A stretch of 64,000 nucleotides of DNA from Liolophura sinensis (GCF_032854445.1 NC_088298.1:22221295-22285294), one strand, 5' to 3'. Positions 1 through 12,411 are shown, counted from the stretch's first letter. The notes: generated by a model not told the origin, from the sequence alone. Numbers and translations: made by a program.

Positions 1-659
1 ACCAGGTTGATGTTTTGTAGTCAGTGAGCCCCTTCTCAAACATTCTTTGAGAAAAGTTTGTTCTTCAACGAAATGACATCACTCTGCCACGTGTAAGCAA
101 CCTCAGCTTTAAAATTCCCATCTAATCATTGACTGTTTTGCTCACGCATGAACCATCATCGTTATTCTGCTTGACTTAATTACGGTCCTGCGCTGTAAAT
201 TAAAGTGATTGTATGGACGAATGAGAGATCAGTGTTTAACGGTACACAAGCAGCGTTTCAGAGATGTCGGGTGCGCAAAACCGTTAACAAGAAAATGAGA
301 ATATCCAAAAACAAATAACAAGTAGCCTTGTTTTAAAACCAGCTAAGATAAACCACAATCAAAAAAGATGATTCGAAAATGACATCACAGTATAGTCCTT
401 ATACAATATTCTTATATGTTTAAAATATCCTTTAAATACTTAACAATAGCATCGCCAGCACCTCTGTGAAATAATCATGAAATGCAGTCAACTGTCACAA
501 GGAACACTCTTGCGGGCACAACCCTCATCAAGAAAAATGTTTCTTAGGGCTAAAATATAAAGTCTAAAATCGTATTTCATATTCTGACTTTTATCAAATA
601 AAATGGATTTGTGGAATCGATCTCAAACGTAATTGCGCCGTCTTGTTAAGCCATAGTTC
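1..659. other. AT-rich non-coding stretch
   Basis: I see no credible gene, exon or recognisable repeat here. Short AT-rich sequence with scattered stops in all frames leads up to a G homopolymer. Confidence 0.5.
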
Positions 660-682
660 GGGGGGGGGGGGGGGGGGGGGGG
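660..682 (+). repeat. poly-G tract of 23
   Basis: An uninterrupted run of 23 G. Such tracts are unstable in sequencing, so the exact length is doubtful. A second run of about 14 G lies at 10,317-10,330. Confidence 0.95.
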
Positions 683-734
683 TTGCGTGTAAATTGTTAC
701 TATTTATGCACTTACATGAACAGTAAGAATAAAA

Positions 735-985
735 CCCTGGCTGAGGTAAATTCACAAGAGACCGTATTTCACCGGTTACGTGTGACCATTTGCCAGCTGT
801 CTCACAGTCGCCACTGCTCTGGTTTTACTCTACATGCTGTACGTCTATCACACAGTCGTCGCAGTTCTGGTCTATGCAGTACGTCTATGGCACTGCCATC
901 GCTGCTCTGGTTTTACTCTATACGCTGTACGTATATCGCACTTTCGTCGCTGCTCTGGTTTTACTGTCTATGCTGTGCCTCTTAA
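735..985 (+). repeat. dispersed repeat head followed by short degenerate minisatellite
   Basis: The part around 745-830 (CCGGTTACGTGTGACCATTT, then CTGCTCTGGTTTTACTCT) recurs in reverse complement at about 10,085-10,175 and more weakly at 6,885-6,975, so it is a dispersed element. From about 795 to 980 the CTGCTCTGGTTTTACTCT / CTGTACGTCTAT motif repeats imperfectly about four times, giving overlapping open frames that I regard as artefacts of the repeat. Confidence 0.65.
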
Positions 986-1054
986 GTTATATTGTGATAT
1001 TTAGACTTTTAAAGTGTCCGCAAAAGGCAGTAATCACCGGTGTTGGTTATCTCC

Positions 1055-1440
1055 CCTTAGGAGGTTGTTGCGGGGGTGGATGCAGCAGCGGCGGCGGGGG
1101 CGGCGGCGGATGTGGTGACGGCAGCTGGGGCTCTACACCCTCATTCTATGACTCTGATTAACAATCATGCGTCAAAAATGGACAACAGAATCAAGGTTAA
1201 ACATCCTTATATGCTGATTATTTTAGAGGTTGTTTTGTGCAGCAGCTGCGGGATGGTACTTGGTGCTTTATACTGCCACCTCAGTAAAACCGCCATTCTT
1301 GTAAAAAAAAAAAACCGCCATTCTAGAGCCCACGCGGAGAGCGCGATCTCACGGGGCGCGGAGGCTTCGTTTGATTTTAAACCGCGACGTCCGCGACCTT
1401 CGTGTCCCCATGAAACATGGGCGACCGTGTCCTTCTGAGA
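1055..1440. other. GC- and CpG-rich island in AT-rich DNA
   Basis: Two unusual blocks: a G-rich stretch at 1,060-1,130 made of GGC/GGT clusters, and a CpG-dense stretch at about 1,318-1,435 with many CG dinucleotides. Both strands carry open frames of 104-123 codons, a by-product of high GC. No coding-like domain is recognisable. A promoter island or part of a transposable element is possible. Confidence 0.4.
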
Positions 1441-1680
1441 TAGGTGCACTATCTGCTTTTTCTCTGCTAAACTGTTCTCTTTCCATTTGATTAATATGGT
1501 GCTAATTATCTTTCCATTCAATAATTTACAGATATTTTGCTATTTTTCCTCTCCTGCTCTAATGTTCCCTGCTATTTAGCTGTAATTAGCCCTACAGTAG
1601 CATTGCTGATGTATGTGTCTATGCAATGTAGGGGTACTCACTGCAGGTTTTCAGGACAGGAAAGTGTAGGTGACGATTAG

Positions 1681-4335
1681 TACAGATTTATTCCTGGTAT
1701 GATAGCGCTAGGTGTAGGCAAACTATCAAAGAAACCATCTGTGCGGATTTGTTCACAGACAATGTCTTTGGCTATTTAGCGCTGCTATGATTGCGCTAGG
1801 TTGAAGGTAACTATCAGAGAGACCATCTGTGCGGATTGGTTCAAAGGACTATATATTTGCTATTTAGCGCTGCTGTGATTGCTCTTTGTAGAAGCTACCT
1901 ATTGTATCAAAAAGGCCAGCTTTGAAGAATGGTTGAGACAACAATATATGCGGTATTTAGCGCTGCTAGAAAATCTCTATGCAGAAGTCAACTGTCAGAG
2001 AGGCCATCTGTGCTGATTTGTTGGAAGGACAGTATATTTACCATTTAGCGTTGCTATAATAGCGCTATGTAAAAACTCACTATCAAAGAGACCAGCTGAG
2101 CAGATTGGTTGACGGAACAATATAAGAGATTTAACCATCAACAAGACCTTCTGTGCGGATTTTCTGGAAAAGCAATATATTTGTTATTTAGCGCTGCTAT
2201 AAAAGTGCTGTGCAGAAGCTAACTGTCAAAGAGATGATCTGTGCTAATATGTTGAGAGGACAATATATTCACTATTTAGCGCTGCTGTGATAGCGTTGTG
2301 TTGAGGTTAACTATTACAGAAACGCTGTGTGCAGATTTGTTGAAAGGACAATATATTCATTATTCAGCGCCGCTGTGATAGCGGTATGTTGAAGCTAACT
2401 ATTACAGAAACGCTCTGTGCGATATGTTGAGAGGACAATATATTCACTATTTAGCACTGCTGTGATAGCGTTATGTTGAAGTTAACTATTACAGAAACGC
2501 TCTGTGCAGATATGTTGAAAGGACAATATATTCACTATTTAGTACTGCTGTGATAGCGTTATGTTGAATTTAACTATTACAGAAACGCTCTGTGCAGATT
2601 TGTTGAAAGGACAATATATTCACTATTTAGTACCTCTGTGATAGCGTTATGTTGAATTTAACTATTACAGAAATGCTCTGTGCAGATTTGCTGAAAGGAC
2701 AATATATTCACTATTTAGCACTGCTGTGATAGCGTTATGTTGAATTTAACTATTACAGAAACGCTCTGTGCAGATATGTTGAGAGGACAATATATTCACT
2801 ATTTAGTACCTCTGTGATAGCGTTATGTTGAAGTTAACTATTACAGAAATGCTCTGTGCAGATTTGTTGAGAGGACAATACATTCACTATTTAGCGCTGC
2901 TGTGATAGCGGTATGTTGAAGCTAACTATTACAGAAACGCTCTGTGCAGATTTGTTGAAAGGACAATACATTCACTATTTAGTACTGCTGTGATAGCGGT
3001 ATGTTGAAGTTAACTATTACAGGAACGCTCTGTGCAGATTTGTTGAGAGGACAATATATTCACTATTTAGCGCTGTTGTGATAGCGTTGTGTTGAAGCTA
3101 ACTATTACAGAAACGCTGTGTGCAGATTTGTTGAGAGGACAATATATTCATTATTCAGCGCCGCTGTGATAGCGTTATGTTGAAGCTAACTATTACAGAA
3201 ACGCTTTGTGCGATATGTTGAGAGGACAATATATTCACTATTTAGTACCTCTGTGATAGCGTTATGTTGAGGTTAACTATTACAGAAACGCTCTGTGCAG
3301 ATATGTTGAAAGGACAATATATTCACTATTTAGTACTGCTGTGATAGCGCTATGTTGAATTTAACTATTACAGAAACGCTCTGTGCAGATATGTTGAGAG
3401 GACAATATATTCACTATTTAGTACCTCTGTGATAGCGTTATGTTGAAGTTAACTATTACAGAAACGCTCTGTGCAGATTTGTTGAAAGGACAATATATTC
3501 ACTATTTAGTACCTCTGTGATTGCGTTATGTTGAAGCTAACTATTACAGAAATGCTCTGTGCAGATTTGCTGAAAGGACAATATATTCACTATTTAGCAC
3601 TGCTGTGATAGCGTTATGTTGAATTTAACTATTACAGAAACGCTCTGTGCAGATATGTTGAGAGGACAATATATTCACTATTTAGTACCTCTGTGATAGC
3701 GTTATGTTGAAGTTAACTATTACAGAAACGCTCTGTGCAGATTTGTTGAAAGGACAATATATTCACTATTTAGCGCTGCTGTGATAGCGGTATGTTGAAG
3801 CTAACTATTACAGAAACGCTCTGTACAGATTTGCTGAAAGGACAATACATTCACTATTTAGTACTGCTGTGATAGCGGTATGTTGAAGTTAACTATTACA
3901 GAAACGCTCTGTGCAGATTTGTTGAGAGGACAATATATTCACTATTTAGCGCTGCTGTGATAGCGGTATGTTGAAGCTAACTATTACAGAAACGCTCTGT
4001 GCGGTATGTTGAGAGGACAATATATTCACTATTTAGCACTGCTGTGATAGCGTTATGTTGAATTTAACTATTACAGGAACGCTCTGTGCAGATTTGTTGA
4101 GAGGACAATATATTCACTATTTAGCGCTGCTGTGATAGAGTTATGTTGAAGCTAACTATTACAGAAACGCTCTGTGCAGATTTGTTGAGAGGACAATATA
4201 TTCACTGTTTAGCGCTGCTGTGATAGCGTTATGTTGAAGCTAACTTACAAAGAGGTCAGTTGCGCAGATTTAAGTCTGTTAAGTTAGCGATAGGCAGAAG
4301 CTAACTATGTTATCTGTGCGGATGTGTTGAAAGTA
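1681..4335 (+). repeat. 88-bp satellite array, about 30 copies
   Basis: Tandem units of 88 bp (for example 2,709 to 2,797 to 2,885 at the same TATTC). Each unit carries TTCACTATTTAGYRCTGCTG, TGATAGCGTTATGTTGAA, CTATTACAGAAACGCTCTGT and GCAGATTTGTTGARAGGACA. Copies before about 2,280 are divergent and contain indels; copies between 2,280 and 4,250 are much more alike; the end after 4,250 decays again. This is the usual pattern of an array homogenised in its core. It contains no open frame. Confidence 0.95.
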
Positions 4336-4349
4336 GCTAGCTTTGAATG

Positions 4350-4351
<2 letters not shown>

Positions 4352-4397
<46 letters not shown>
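4352..4397. repeat. (TA)n microsatellite
   Basis: About 46 bases of alternating TA directly after the decaying end of the 88-bp satellite. Confidence 0.95.
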
Positions 4398-4399
<2 letters not shown>

Positions 4400-4703
4400 T
4401 ACCACGAACATTTGAATGCATTTAACTGTCTTTAAAAAATCTGAAAGAAAAATGAATATAAGTATTTTTACGTATAGTTTTCAGCTGTCAATCTCATGAC
4501 CCTGGCATCATGTTTTTAAACGCTCTTTCACTTGAATCCAGGATTCAGTTGTTAATGATTGTATTTTGTGATCATTGCGTCTACCTGTAGCTGAGTTCCG
4601 GTGTCAGGCTGAGGTATTTTAAGGCTTGTGCTTTTTTTCGTGGCCAATATGCGATAGGAATTTAAAAAAACTTTTGTGAACTTTAGAGGAATATTCCCTT
4701 TTT

Positions 4704-4963
4704 GTGCATGGGTCACACGCCTTTCGTCCATGGGTCACACGCCTTTCGTCCATGGGTCACACGCCTTTCGTCCATGGGTCGCACGCCTTTCGCCCATGGG
4801 TCACACACCTTTCGTCCATGGGTCACACACCTTTCGTCCATGGGTCACACGCCTCTCGTCCATTGGTCACACGCCTTTCGTCCATGGGTCACACGCCTTT
4901 CGTCCATGGGTCGCACGCCTTTCGCCCATGGGTCACACACCTTTCGTCCATGGGTCACACGCT
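4704..4963 (+). repeat. 22-bp minisatellite, about 12 copies
   Basis: Unit CATGGGTCACACGCCTTTCG plus TC, repeated about 12 times with few changes. Because 22 is not a multiple of three and the unit has no stop, all three plus-strand frames stay open for 88-103 codons and encode the same 22-residue periodic peptide (HGSHAFRPWVTRLSSMGHTP...). I treat these as repeat-derived frames, not genes. Confidence 0.9.
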
Positions 4964-4969
4964 CATGAA

Positions 4970-5390
4970 AACATTGGTATAGCATAGTTTTGAAGAAGGA
5001 AAAGGAGACGTCTTTACGTCTGAGCCTGCTAAATGAAATTAATTAACTAAAATTTCAGTTCAAGCAGCGTACGACATATTAAGCCTGGAACAACATATTA
5101 AAAGAAGCTGTACCGGAGAGAAAAATCCTTATTAGCTAATCACATCAAATTGTCTTTATTTACCAAAAATAGCTCAAATAATTGCCATTGAGTAAATATC
5201 AGACTCGTGGCTGTATCATACATATATTGTTACAATGATTCGAAAGTTTGAAAAAGCTATAATGCGTTCAGCTGTGTATGTTTAGGAACTTTATTAACGA
5301 TTTTGACCGGAAACACGTGCTGATATCTTATGACATGTATACGTGTAATTATATGTATTTGCTAAACCAAGAGAAAAGAATCGATTTTTG
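4970..5390. other. intergenic, nothing recognised
   Basis: AT-rich sequence between two minisatellites with no gene, exon or repeat that I can identify. Confidence 0.5.
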
Positions 5391-5391
5391 G

Positions 5392-6115
5392 GTCTACCGT
5401 ATAATCTCTTAACTTAAATCTAGGGTATAGTTTCTTAACTTGAATCTACTGTATACTCCCTGAACTTAAATCTACGGTATAGACTCCTTAACTTAAATCT
5501 ACGATATAGTCTCCTTGTCTTATATCTACGGTTTAGCCTCCTGATCTTAAATCTACGGTATAGCCTCCTTAACTTAAATCTACGATATAGTCTCCTTGTC
5601 TTATATCTACGGTATATTCTCCTGATCTTAAATCTACGGAATAGCCTCCTCATCTTGAAATCTGCGGTATATTCTCCTTAACTTAAACCTAACGGTATAG
5701 TCTCCTTAACTTAAATATACGGTATGGTCCCCTTATCTCAAATCTACGGTATAGTCTCTAAATCTCAAATCTACGGTATATTGTCGTTAACTTAAATCTA
5801 CGGTATAGTCTCCTTATCTTAAATATACGGTATATTCTCCTTCATTTTAATATACCGCATAGTCTCCTTATCTCAAATCTACGGTATAGTCTTCTTATCT
5901 CAAATATACAATATAGTCTCCTTAACTTAAATATACGATAAGGTCTCCTTATCTCAAATCTACAGTATAGTCTCCTTGTCTTAAATCTACAGTATATTCT
6001 CCTTATCTTAAATATACGGTACAGTCTCCTTAACTTTAATGTGCGGTATAGTCTCCTTAACTTAAATCTACGGTATAGTCTCCTTATCTTAAATATATGG
6101 TATAGTCCCCTTAAC
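5392..6115 (+). repeat. 27-bp minisatellite, about 27 copies
   Basis: Unit close to GGTATAGTCTCCTTAACTTA plus AATCTAC, with variants (TATCTTAAAT, TATCTCAAAT). Since 27 is divisible by three, one antisense frame stays open over part of the array and gives an arginine-rich nine-residue repeat (RRLYRRFKI). No start context or neighbouring exon supports expression. Confidence 0.9.
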
Positions 6116-6193
6116 CTTTTCTTAATCCGAAGAAGAACATGTAAAATGGTGTGTTCATGATGTCTCCAGTTTAAGATTAAGACTGTTGCAATG

Positions 6194-6196
<3 letters not shown>

Positions 6197-6226
<30 letters not shown>
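6197..6226 (+). repeat. (TGAT)n microsatellite
   Basis: Seven to eight TGAT units just after the 27-bp array. The same tetranucleotide recurs at 36,036-36,060 and 41,826-41,855. Confidence 0.9.
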
Positions 6227-6229
6227 ATA

Positions 6230-7360
6230 ATACATTGGGAAGAAAGGTGCGTGCAGCTCGGTCTAGTCCAAGTTGTCGCTGAAATGCTGGATTGCGAACG
6301 TCCTCAATCGCGTGATTTCGTGATTTCACGTCCCTTTGTAGAGACTTGGTACATGATTTAGATACTGATTTCGCCAAGAATACTCCTTATAATTTTCCAT
6401 AATCACTTAAAACTGTTGACTGCTTATCGTTGCATGAATGCGTTCTAATTTTGTACTTTATTTGCTTAGCTTTTAGTTCGTTCGTGGTTTGTGGTGTACG
6501 AATGCCTGTTTGGACGTATAGATTGGATGGTGTTTGTGTTTAACATTTTACTGGATATTGGTCTAGCGATGAACAACCCGGCACGTCTGTTATGGTTGAC
6601 ATTTGATATCTGAATTTGGATTTCAACGCCTAAAGTATGTGACCAAACTTGTATAAATGAGAGCAGCCTAATAGTGTGTCAAACCTTCTTACAACCCTCC
6701 AAATAGTGCGTTATATGGCCGGCTTTCACATCTTCCTCGTCCAGTGCAGACAAATTACTACATTCATGAAATCATGAAATGTAATGATTTCATCCAAAGG
6801 TGACAATGATAATTCCCACAGTGAAAATGCATGAAAGAGCAGCGTTCTGCAGTCCAGTTCTTAAATATAATAAACGACTTAACATGGAGGCTAAAGACAG
6901 AGCAGCGACTACAGTGTGACAGTTGCCCAATAATCAGACGTAACCGCACATAACCGGTGAAATCCGACCTCTTACCTGTCACGGTTTTATTATAACTGCA
7001 CATGCGAAATATTTAAATAGCACCGTAGCAAATTACACACCCCCTAGTACGAGGGTGTGAGTGGGATTTTAGGTTAAACAAAACTGGTAATGGTAATCTG
7101 TTAGGCGTCACTATTATAGGTCTGGATTTACTCAGAATGCTCACTTGTCGTTACATCTGACATACAATAATATGAAAACAATGAAAGTATAAATGAGAGC
7201 AGCCTAATAGTGTGTCAAACCTTCTTACAACCCACCAGGCGATGCTTCGTGAATCAAAAGAATCCCGGTTTGTGAAAGTAAAGCTGAAAGTTGAAGTTAA
7301 AATGTGCGTGGTATACTGGACAGACTGCAAGCATTCCTTTGGGGGAAAATACACTAAAAA
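6230..7360. other. intergenic with a short direct duplication
   Basis: No gene. A 46-base segment beginning TATAAATGAGAGCAGCCTAA occurs at 6,651-6,700 and again at 7,188-7,236, nearly identical. Between the copies lies a reverse-strand relic (6,885-6,975) of the element seen at 735-830. The segment 6,400-6,490 resembles 12,095-12,185, pointing to a further dispersed family. Confidence 0.55.
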
Positions 7361-7365
7361 AATAA

Positions 7366-7585
7366 TCTATTAAATTTAACAGAAAGTCTGTTGTTTGAGT
7401 GATGCTAGAATGTATTTTGCTATTGTAGCAGTTAAATATAACACGCATATTCTATTAATGCAATGTAAAGATTCTATTAGACGAACAGGATGTGATGTTC
7501 AGTGTGGCAGAATATTGTGTTATGATAACAGAATACATTCTAGCATCAATAAGACAACAGAATTTCTTTTAAAATTAACACATTG
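7366..7585. mobile_element. palindromic MITE, family A
   Basis: About 215 bp bounded by inverted repeats: left end AACAGAAAGTCTGTTGTTTG then GATGCTAGAATGTATT, right end AATACATTCTAGCATC then AAGACAACAGAAT. The inside is AT-rich with no coding capacity. Other copies are at 38,460-38,875 (split by a SINE), 35,885-35,975, 12,815-12,850 and 23,398-23,475 (fragments). Confidence 0.75.
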
Positions 7586-7589
7586 ATTT

Positions 7590-8740
7590 TTTAAGTGTAA
7601 CGATTTCGTCTCTCTCATCGGCATTCATATCCCCCCTACAAGATCACGCAGGATTTGGGCTGAAAGACTTAAAAGTAAAGAACACTTTTATACAACCTAT
7701 ATCTTAAATTGAAGAGGTATACTTAAGGCTAAATAAAATATCTAAATTTTCTGTCAGCAGCACTTGTTATTTGAGTACTTAATAGTTAAACATCGAAAAC
7801 TTAGAAGTCACCTTTACTCCGCCATTTGAACAGATTACATACGTCGAGCATATGCATACGTATTTAGCCGACAGGAAATCCACGCTAATCATGTAGCAAG
7901 AGTGAAACCTTAAGCACCTTGACGTCTCAATGAACATTCAAGAGGTGAAAAGGAATATTTTCATTGAGCAGGCCATAAAACATGGCGGGACTTTCAATGT
8001 GCCTCGAATTGGTGGATTTTGTAGAAAATGAAGATGTTTAAACCCACTTTTCTGACTTATGAAATCTTCAAAAAAATCTATAAAATAGAGTTCCACACAG
8101 TTTGCATAGTTCTGTCATTTAAGATATATTTTGTATAAATGTATTTTTTTCTTTTAAGATGTTAATTATCCATAAATATCTGGGTTTAATAAGATTGTAT
8201 GCTTACCAATTTTCATTCCAGTAAATCAATGAAACCAATTATGCATTTTTTCTTCCTTTTAGGATGAATTTGACTTAAGAACGTTCATGATGAAGTGACA
8301 GTAACTACCTCGGCATGACTCCAGTTTTGTAACATCCAATTTTAAATATACGAGATTTCACGAGAATGAAACGTGAACTGAACTACGAGCTGCATTCTGG
8401 CGAACATGGTGTTCAATGGTGTGGAGGAAACTTCAATGGTGTGGAGGAAACTTCGCTCAATTTGTATATATAAAGAGATCTCGCGAGAGCGTAACGTGAG
8501 CTGAATCAATCAACTGTAAATACCACAACTTATCTGTATACAAATGTGTGTAAAAAGACGCCTATTATTTCTAAATAAGACACTTTTATATTTTATATAT
8601 TAAATTAGAATTTTGTGAAAATAAATCAAAAAACTATTTCTCGGTCGTGAGCGTCTTTCAGTTCCAATAGTCAATTTTTTTTCAGTCCCTATCATCGTTC
8701 ATATGTCGTTGTAGCCCATAGGGTGACCCATAACGATATT
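7590..8740. other. intergenic, mostly featureless
   Basis: AT-rich, no gene. The only structure I noticed is a 22-base direct duplication at about 8,411-8,453 (TTCAATGGTGTGGAGGAAAC twice in succession). Confidence 0.5.
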
Positions 8741-8744
8741 GTGC

Positions 8745-9000
8745 GAGATGTCTCCGTGGCCGAGGGTTGTTAGCATGCCAGTGCAGCGCAATGACCCACC
8801 AATGGTGAGAGCGGCCTCTCACCAATGCGGTCGCTGCGAGTTCGTCCATCTAATGCTGTCTTCCTCTTCGTCTGTATATGAGAAGGTCTGCAGGCAGCCT
8901 TCGGATGCTCAAGGATTTTGCCCGGTTTTCTGCCATCATATTAGTGTAGGCCGTCGTAAAAGTACAGCGTAAAACTCCAATCAGTTAAATAAATAAATAG
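8745..9000 (+). mobile_element. tRNA-derived SINE (family 1), near full length
   Basis: It begins with a tRNA-like head (CTCCGTGGCCGAGGG in A-box position, GTCGCTGCGAGTTCG in B-box position), then the diverged body with GAAGGTCTGCAGGCAGCC and the tail GTAAAACTCCAATCAGTTAA followed by ATAAATA units. It is older than the copies at 38,983 and 41,239, judging by its divergence. Confidence 0.85.
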
Positions 9001-9084
9001 CGATGTTGTGCCAGGATTAAGCGTTAATGTGTACACTTACATTGTCACAACGGAACGAAAAGTGCTTGTGTATATGAAGGGTAG

Positions 9085-9990
9085 AATTTATCTCTGTAAC
9101 AGGTTGACTTTTTGTGTACAACATGTTGGCTTTGTGTGTATGACAGGTTAAATGAGTGTGTATGACAGGTTGACGTCGTGTGTATGACATGCTAACTTGG
9201 TATGTATGACAGGTTGACTTCATGTGTATGACAGGTTAAATGAGTGTGTATGACAGGTTGACGTCGTGTGTATGACATGCTGACTTGGTATGTATGACAG
9301 GTTGACTTCATGTGTATGACAGGTTGACTTCATGTGTATGACAGGTTGACGTCGTGTGTATGACATGCTGACTTGGTATGTATGACAGGTTGACTTCATG
9401 TGTATGGCAGGTTGACTTCGTGTGTATGACAAGTTGATTGCGTATGTATGACAGGTTGACTGTGAGTATGACAAGTTGACTTCGTGTGTATGACAGGTTG
9501 ACGTCGTCTGTATGACAGGTGCACTTGGTATGTATGACAGGTTGACTTCGTGTGTATGACAAGTTTACTTTTTGTATATGACAGGTTGATCTCGTATGTA
9601 TGACAGGTGGACTGTGAGTATGACAAGTTGACTTTGTGTGTATGACAGGTTGGCTTCGTGTGTTTGTCAGGTTGATTTTTGTGTATGAGAAATTGACTTT
9701 TTGTGTATGACAGGTTAACTTTTTGTGATTGACAGGATGATTTTTGTGTATAAGAAGTTGACTTTTTGTGTATGACAAGTTGACTTCGTGTGTTTGACAG
9801 GTTGACTTTTTGTGCATGACATGTTGATTGCGTATGTATGACATGTTGATTGCGTATGTATGACAAATTCACTTCGTGTGTTTGACAGGTTGATTTTGTG
9901 TGTATGAGAAATTGACTTTGTGTGTACGACAGACTGACTGTGTGTGACAAGTTGACTTCGTGTGTTTGACAGGTTGGCGTCGTGTGTATG
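9085..9990 (+). repeat. 22-bp minisatellite, about 41 copies
   Basis: Unit TGACAGGTTGACTTCGTGTG plus TA with many point variants. As with the array at 4.7 kb, a 22-bp unit lacking stops on the minus strand leaves several antisense frames open (up to 184 codons of CHTHEVNLSYTKSQ-type repeats). I do not call these genes. Confidence 0.9.
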
Positions 9991-10079
9991 ATATTTTCAG
10001 TTTTAGACGATCAAAAATATGGGGAAACGGAGAATGCCGGGTACACGGGCAAACATTCAGGCAGCCATGATGATACGCC

Positions 10080-10175
10080 CAACACAAAAAGACTACAGCA
10101 CAGAGAGTAAAACCAGAGCAGCGACAACAATGCGATAGTTGACAAATGGTCACGTGAGAAATCCGACCTCTTCTC
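10080..10175 (-). repeat. relic of the 735-830 dispersed element
   Basis: Reverse complement reads GAGGTCGGATTTCTCACGTG, then GACCATTTGTCAACTATCGC and TGCTCTGGTTTTACTCTCTG, matching the element at the left end of the window. Confidence 0.6.
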
Positions 10176-10179
10176 CAGT

Positions 10180-12405
10180 TACTTATAGTAATTATAAGTT
10201 TATATAATTATAGTTTTGTCCACCTCAGTAATGTGATATAAGACAAATGTAAAGAGTTTTTAAATTTTCTCATAACTCAGAAACGGCTTTACGGAATCGG
10301 CCATGGAATCCTAGGTGGGGGGGGGGGGGTATGGTCCATCAGCATATATTCTAGTTAAACAAATATAAAAGACTCATTCATTGGTTAATTTCGTTGCGAT
10401 AATGCGAATGTTTTCTAAATACTCCCTTTAGAGTGTAGGTTGTGAACGAATAGGTTGAATTTGTAATATTTTTGCGGATAAATATGGTACTATTAGAAGA
10501 TTTGTTCACTCGAAAAATAGCGTATTTTCTGTGTAGATCACAAAGATCTATACACAAAAGTGTAATTAACTGCTGGATTAGCATAAGTATTTATAAGGTG
10601 AATTGCTAACCTTGAATCTGTGACGGTAAAGACCCCGACACTTCAGAAGCTTTTACCACAGCCTTTTTCTAACAGATTGAAATTACTGTTTAGATTCATA
10701 ATCATAGTGCTTTACAGGCAAAAATCTGTGTATAACTTCAAGTATTTTATTTAGCCTAAAGAAATTTAGGCTAAAATAGCACCCTCACGGAAATAAATAT
10801 ACAAACTGATACAAGCATATGTAAATTATTCTTATATAAAGCACATTAAGAATACAATTGGATCCTTCTTAAAAATGAAAGATGACAAATTTGATTAATA
10901 TGCTTGGTGCTTTGCGGCGTACACAGAAATACATTTATGAAACGTGAGAAGGTCTTCAGCAACCCGCGGATAGTCTCGGGCTTCCTCTGGGCTATTCATA
11001 CTCGGGTTCTCCCAATTTATATATCGCTGGACGCCCTCGTATAAGTCAAAATATTTCTTAGCAGGACGTAAAAAACAAGTCAAACATAGCGTAGTCATTG
11101 TCCACAGACTAAAATGCAGTCAAGTGTTTCATATTACACATTGCCATGGATTATCAGAGCGGTAAATCCTGGCATGCTTCACAAAGGTGTACGGGATTCA
11201 CATTTTTCTCTGTCTTTGCGCCGTGCTGGCGTGCAAACCCCTTCGGCCACGAAGGCCACCCAAGAACAAAGGTGTTTCTATTCATGATTTGCTGGTTTCT
11301 GCCTAACAGTAGGAGCCTTGTTCCGCGTAATGTCAATTCAGACACACATGCACTCAAAGATAAGTAACTAAATGAAAAAAAGAAAACAGTTTAGTCGTGG
11401 GTGAACACATTTTGAGCAGTAGACCATTGTGTCAAGTAAAAAAACATAATCAAGAAAAATCCCTGAAATTTCAATATTGCACACCAAAAAGATTAAATTA
11501 TTGAGAAATCACGAACAAATCGCAAATGTTTTGAGTTTACATTTATAAAGCTAAATGTAAGTGAAATACTTGTTAGATTTCAATTATAAAAAAGAAATTG
11601 TCTACCATTAAAGGAGAAAATAATTCCAATATGATATACGATTCATACTTACATTCATTGAACGGTTTTATCTACGACTGGAAGTAATTATGAACACACG
11701 TTGGCATTAAATTTTTTGTTATATTATACCAAACACAATTCCACCCAATAGTAATAAATTTTAAAAATAGTAAGAAATTGGAGAATGAAAACAAGTCACT
11801 GAGATATTTTAGTTCCGGAAGCATACACAAACCCAACACAATTTTATAGTAATCTGAATTTATTATAAAACGAAAGATTCTTGGCAGTCACCGGCTGCTG
11901 TCGTTATCCAAAACAGGATAAGCGGCGGTTCGCCCCAAAAGGTGAATTCTCCCGTTTTCCATGTCGACGCCGGAACGTAATGCCGTGTTCAGTTAGATGT
12001 GGACACTCGACGACCGGCCTTTAAATGAACATTTTTTTTTTAAATTATCTCTTTTAAAAAATTTCGCCTAAAACCTAGCTTTCGTCTTTCCAACATCATT
12101 GAAAACTGTTGGCTCTTCACTTTGCATGATCCAGGCCTAATTTTGTACTTGATATATTTTCTCAGTTCTTTGGCGGTTTGTGTTAAAGTTCATGTTGGGA
12201 AATGCATGGCCCTGCGACAATTGACTGGGAACGCCCATATTAGTTGATGGCTGGTATTCAAATGTTCGTTTCGATCTATAAATTTAATACCTGTTGCTCT
12301 CAAAATAAGCTTGAAAATACGACCTCATTGTTCAAAGATTCATTAAGGCAGCGCGACCCATCGGTTTAGCCCTGAGTCTGAGTCAACAAGATAATACAAT
12401 TTAGA
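10180..12405. other. intergenic with faint repeat relics
   Basis: No credible gene. At about 10,938-11,005 a SINE body relic is visible (GAAGGTCTTCAGCAACCCGC, then GGATAGTCTCGGGC); it lies inside a deceptively protein-like antisense frame. The segment 12,055-12,300 resembles 6,400-6,600. The rest is AT-rich and featureless. Confidence 0.5.
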
Positions 12406-12411
12406 GAGCCT

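Noticed and set aside
4704-4963. CRISPR-like direct repeats
   Set aside because: Units are contiguous with no unique spacers, and the window is eukaryotic.
9308-9950. Antisense frames up to 184 codons with CHTHEVNLSYT repeats
   Set aside because: Produced by the stop-free 22-bp minisatellite; several frames encode the same periodic peptide.
10895-11098. Minus-strand 67-codon frame that looks like a terminal exon
   Set aside because: Its centre (GACTATCCGCGGGTTGCTGA, AGACCTTCTCACGTTT) is a diverged SINE body, so the protein-like look comes from the repeat.
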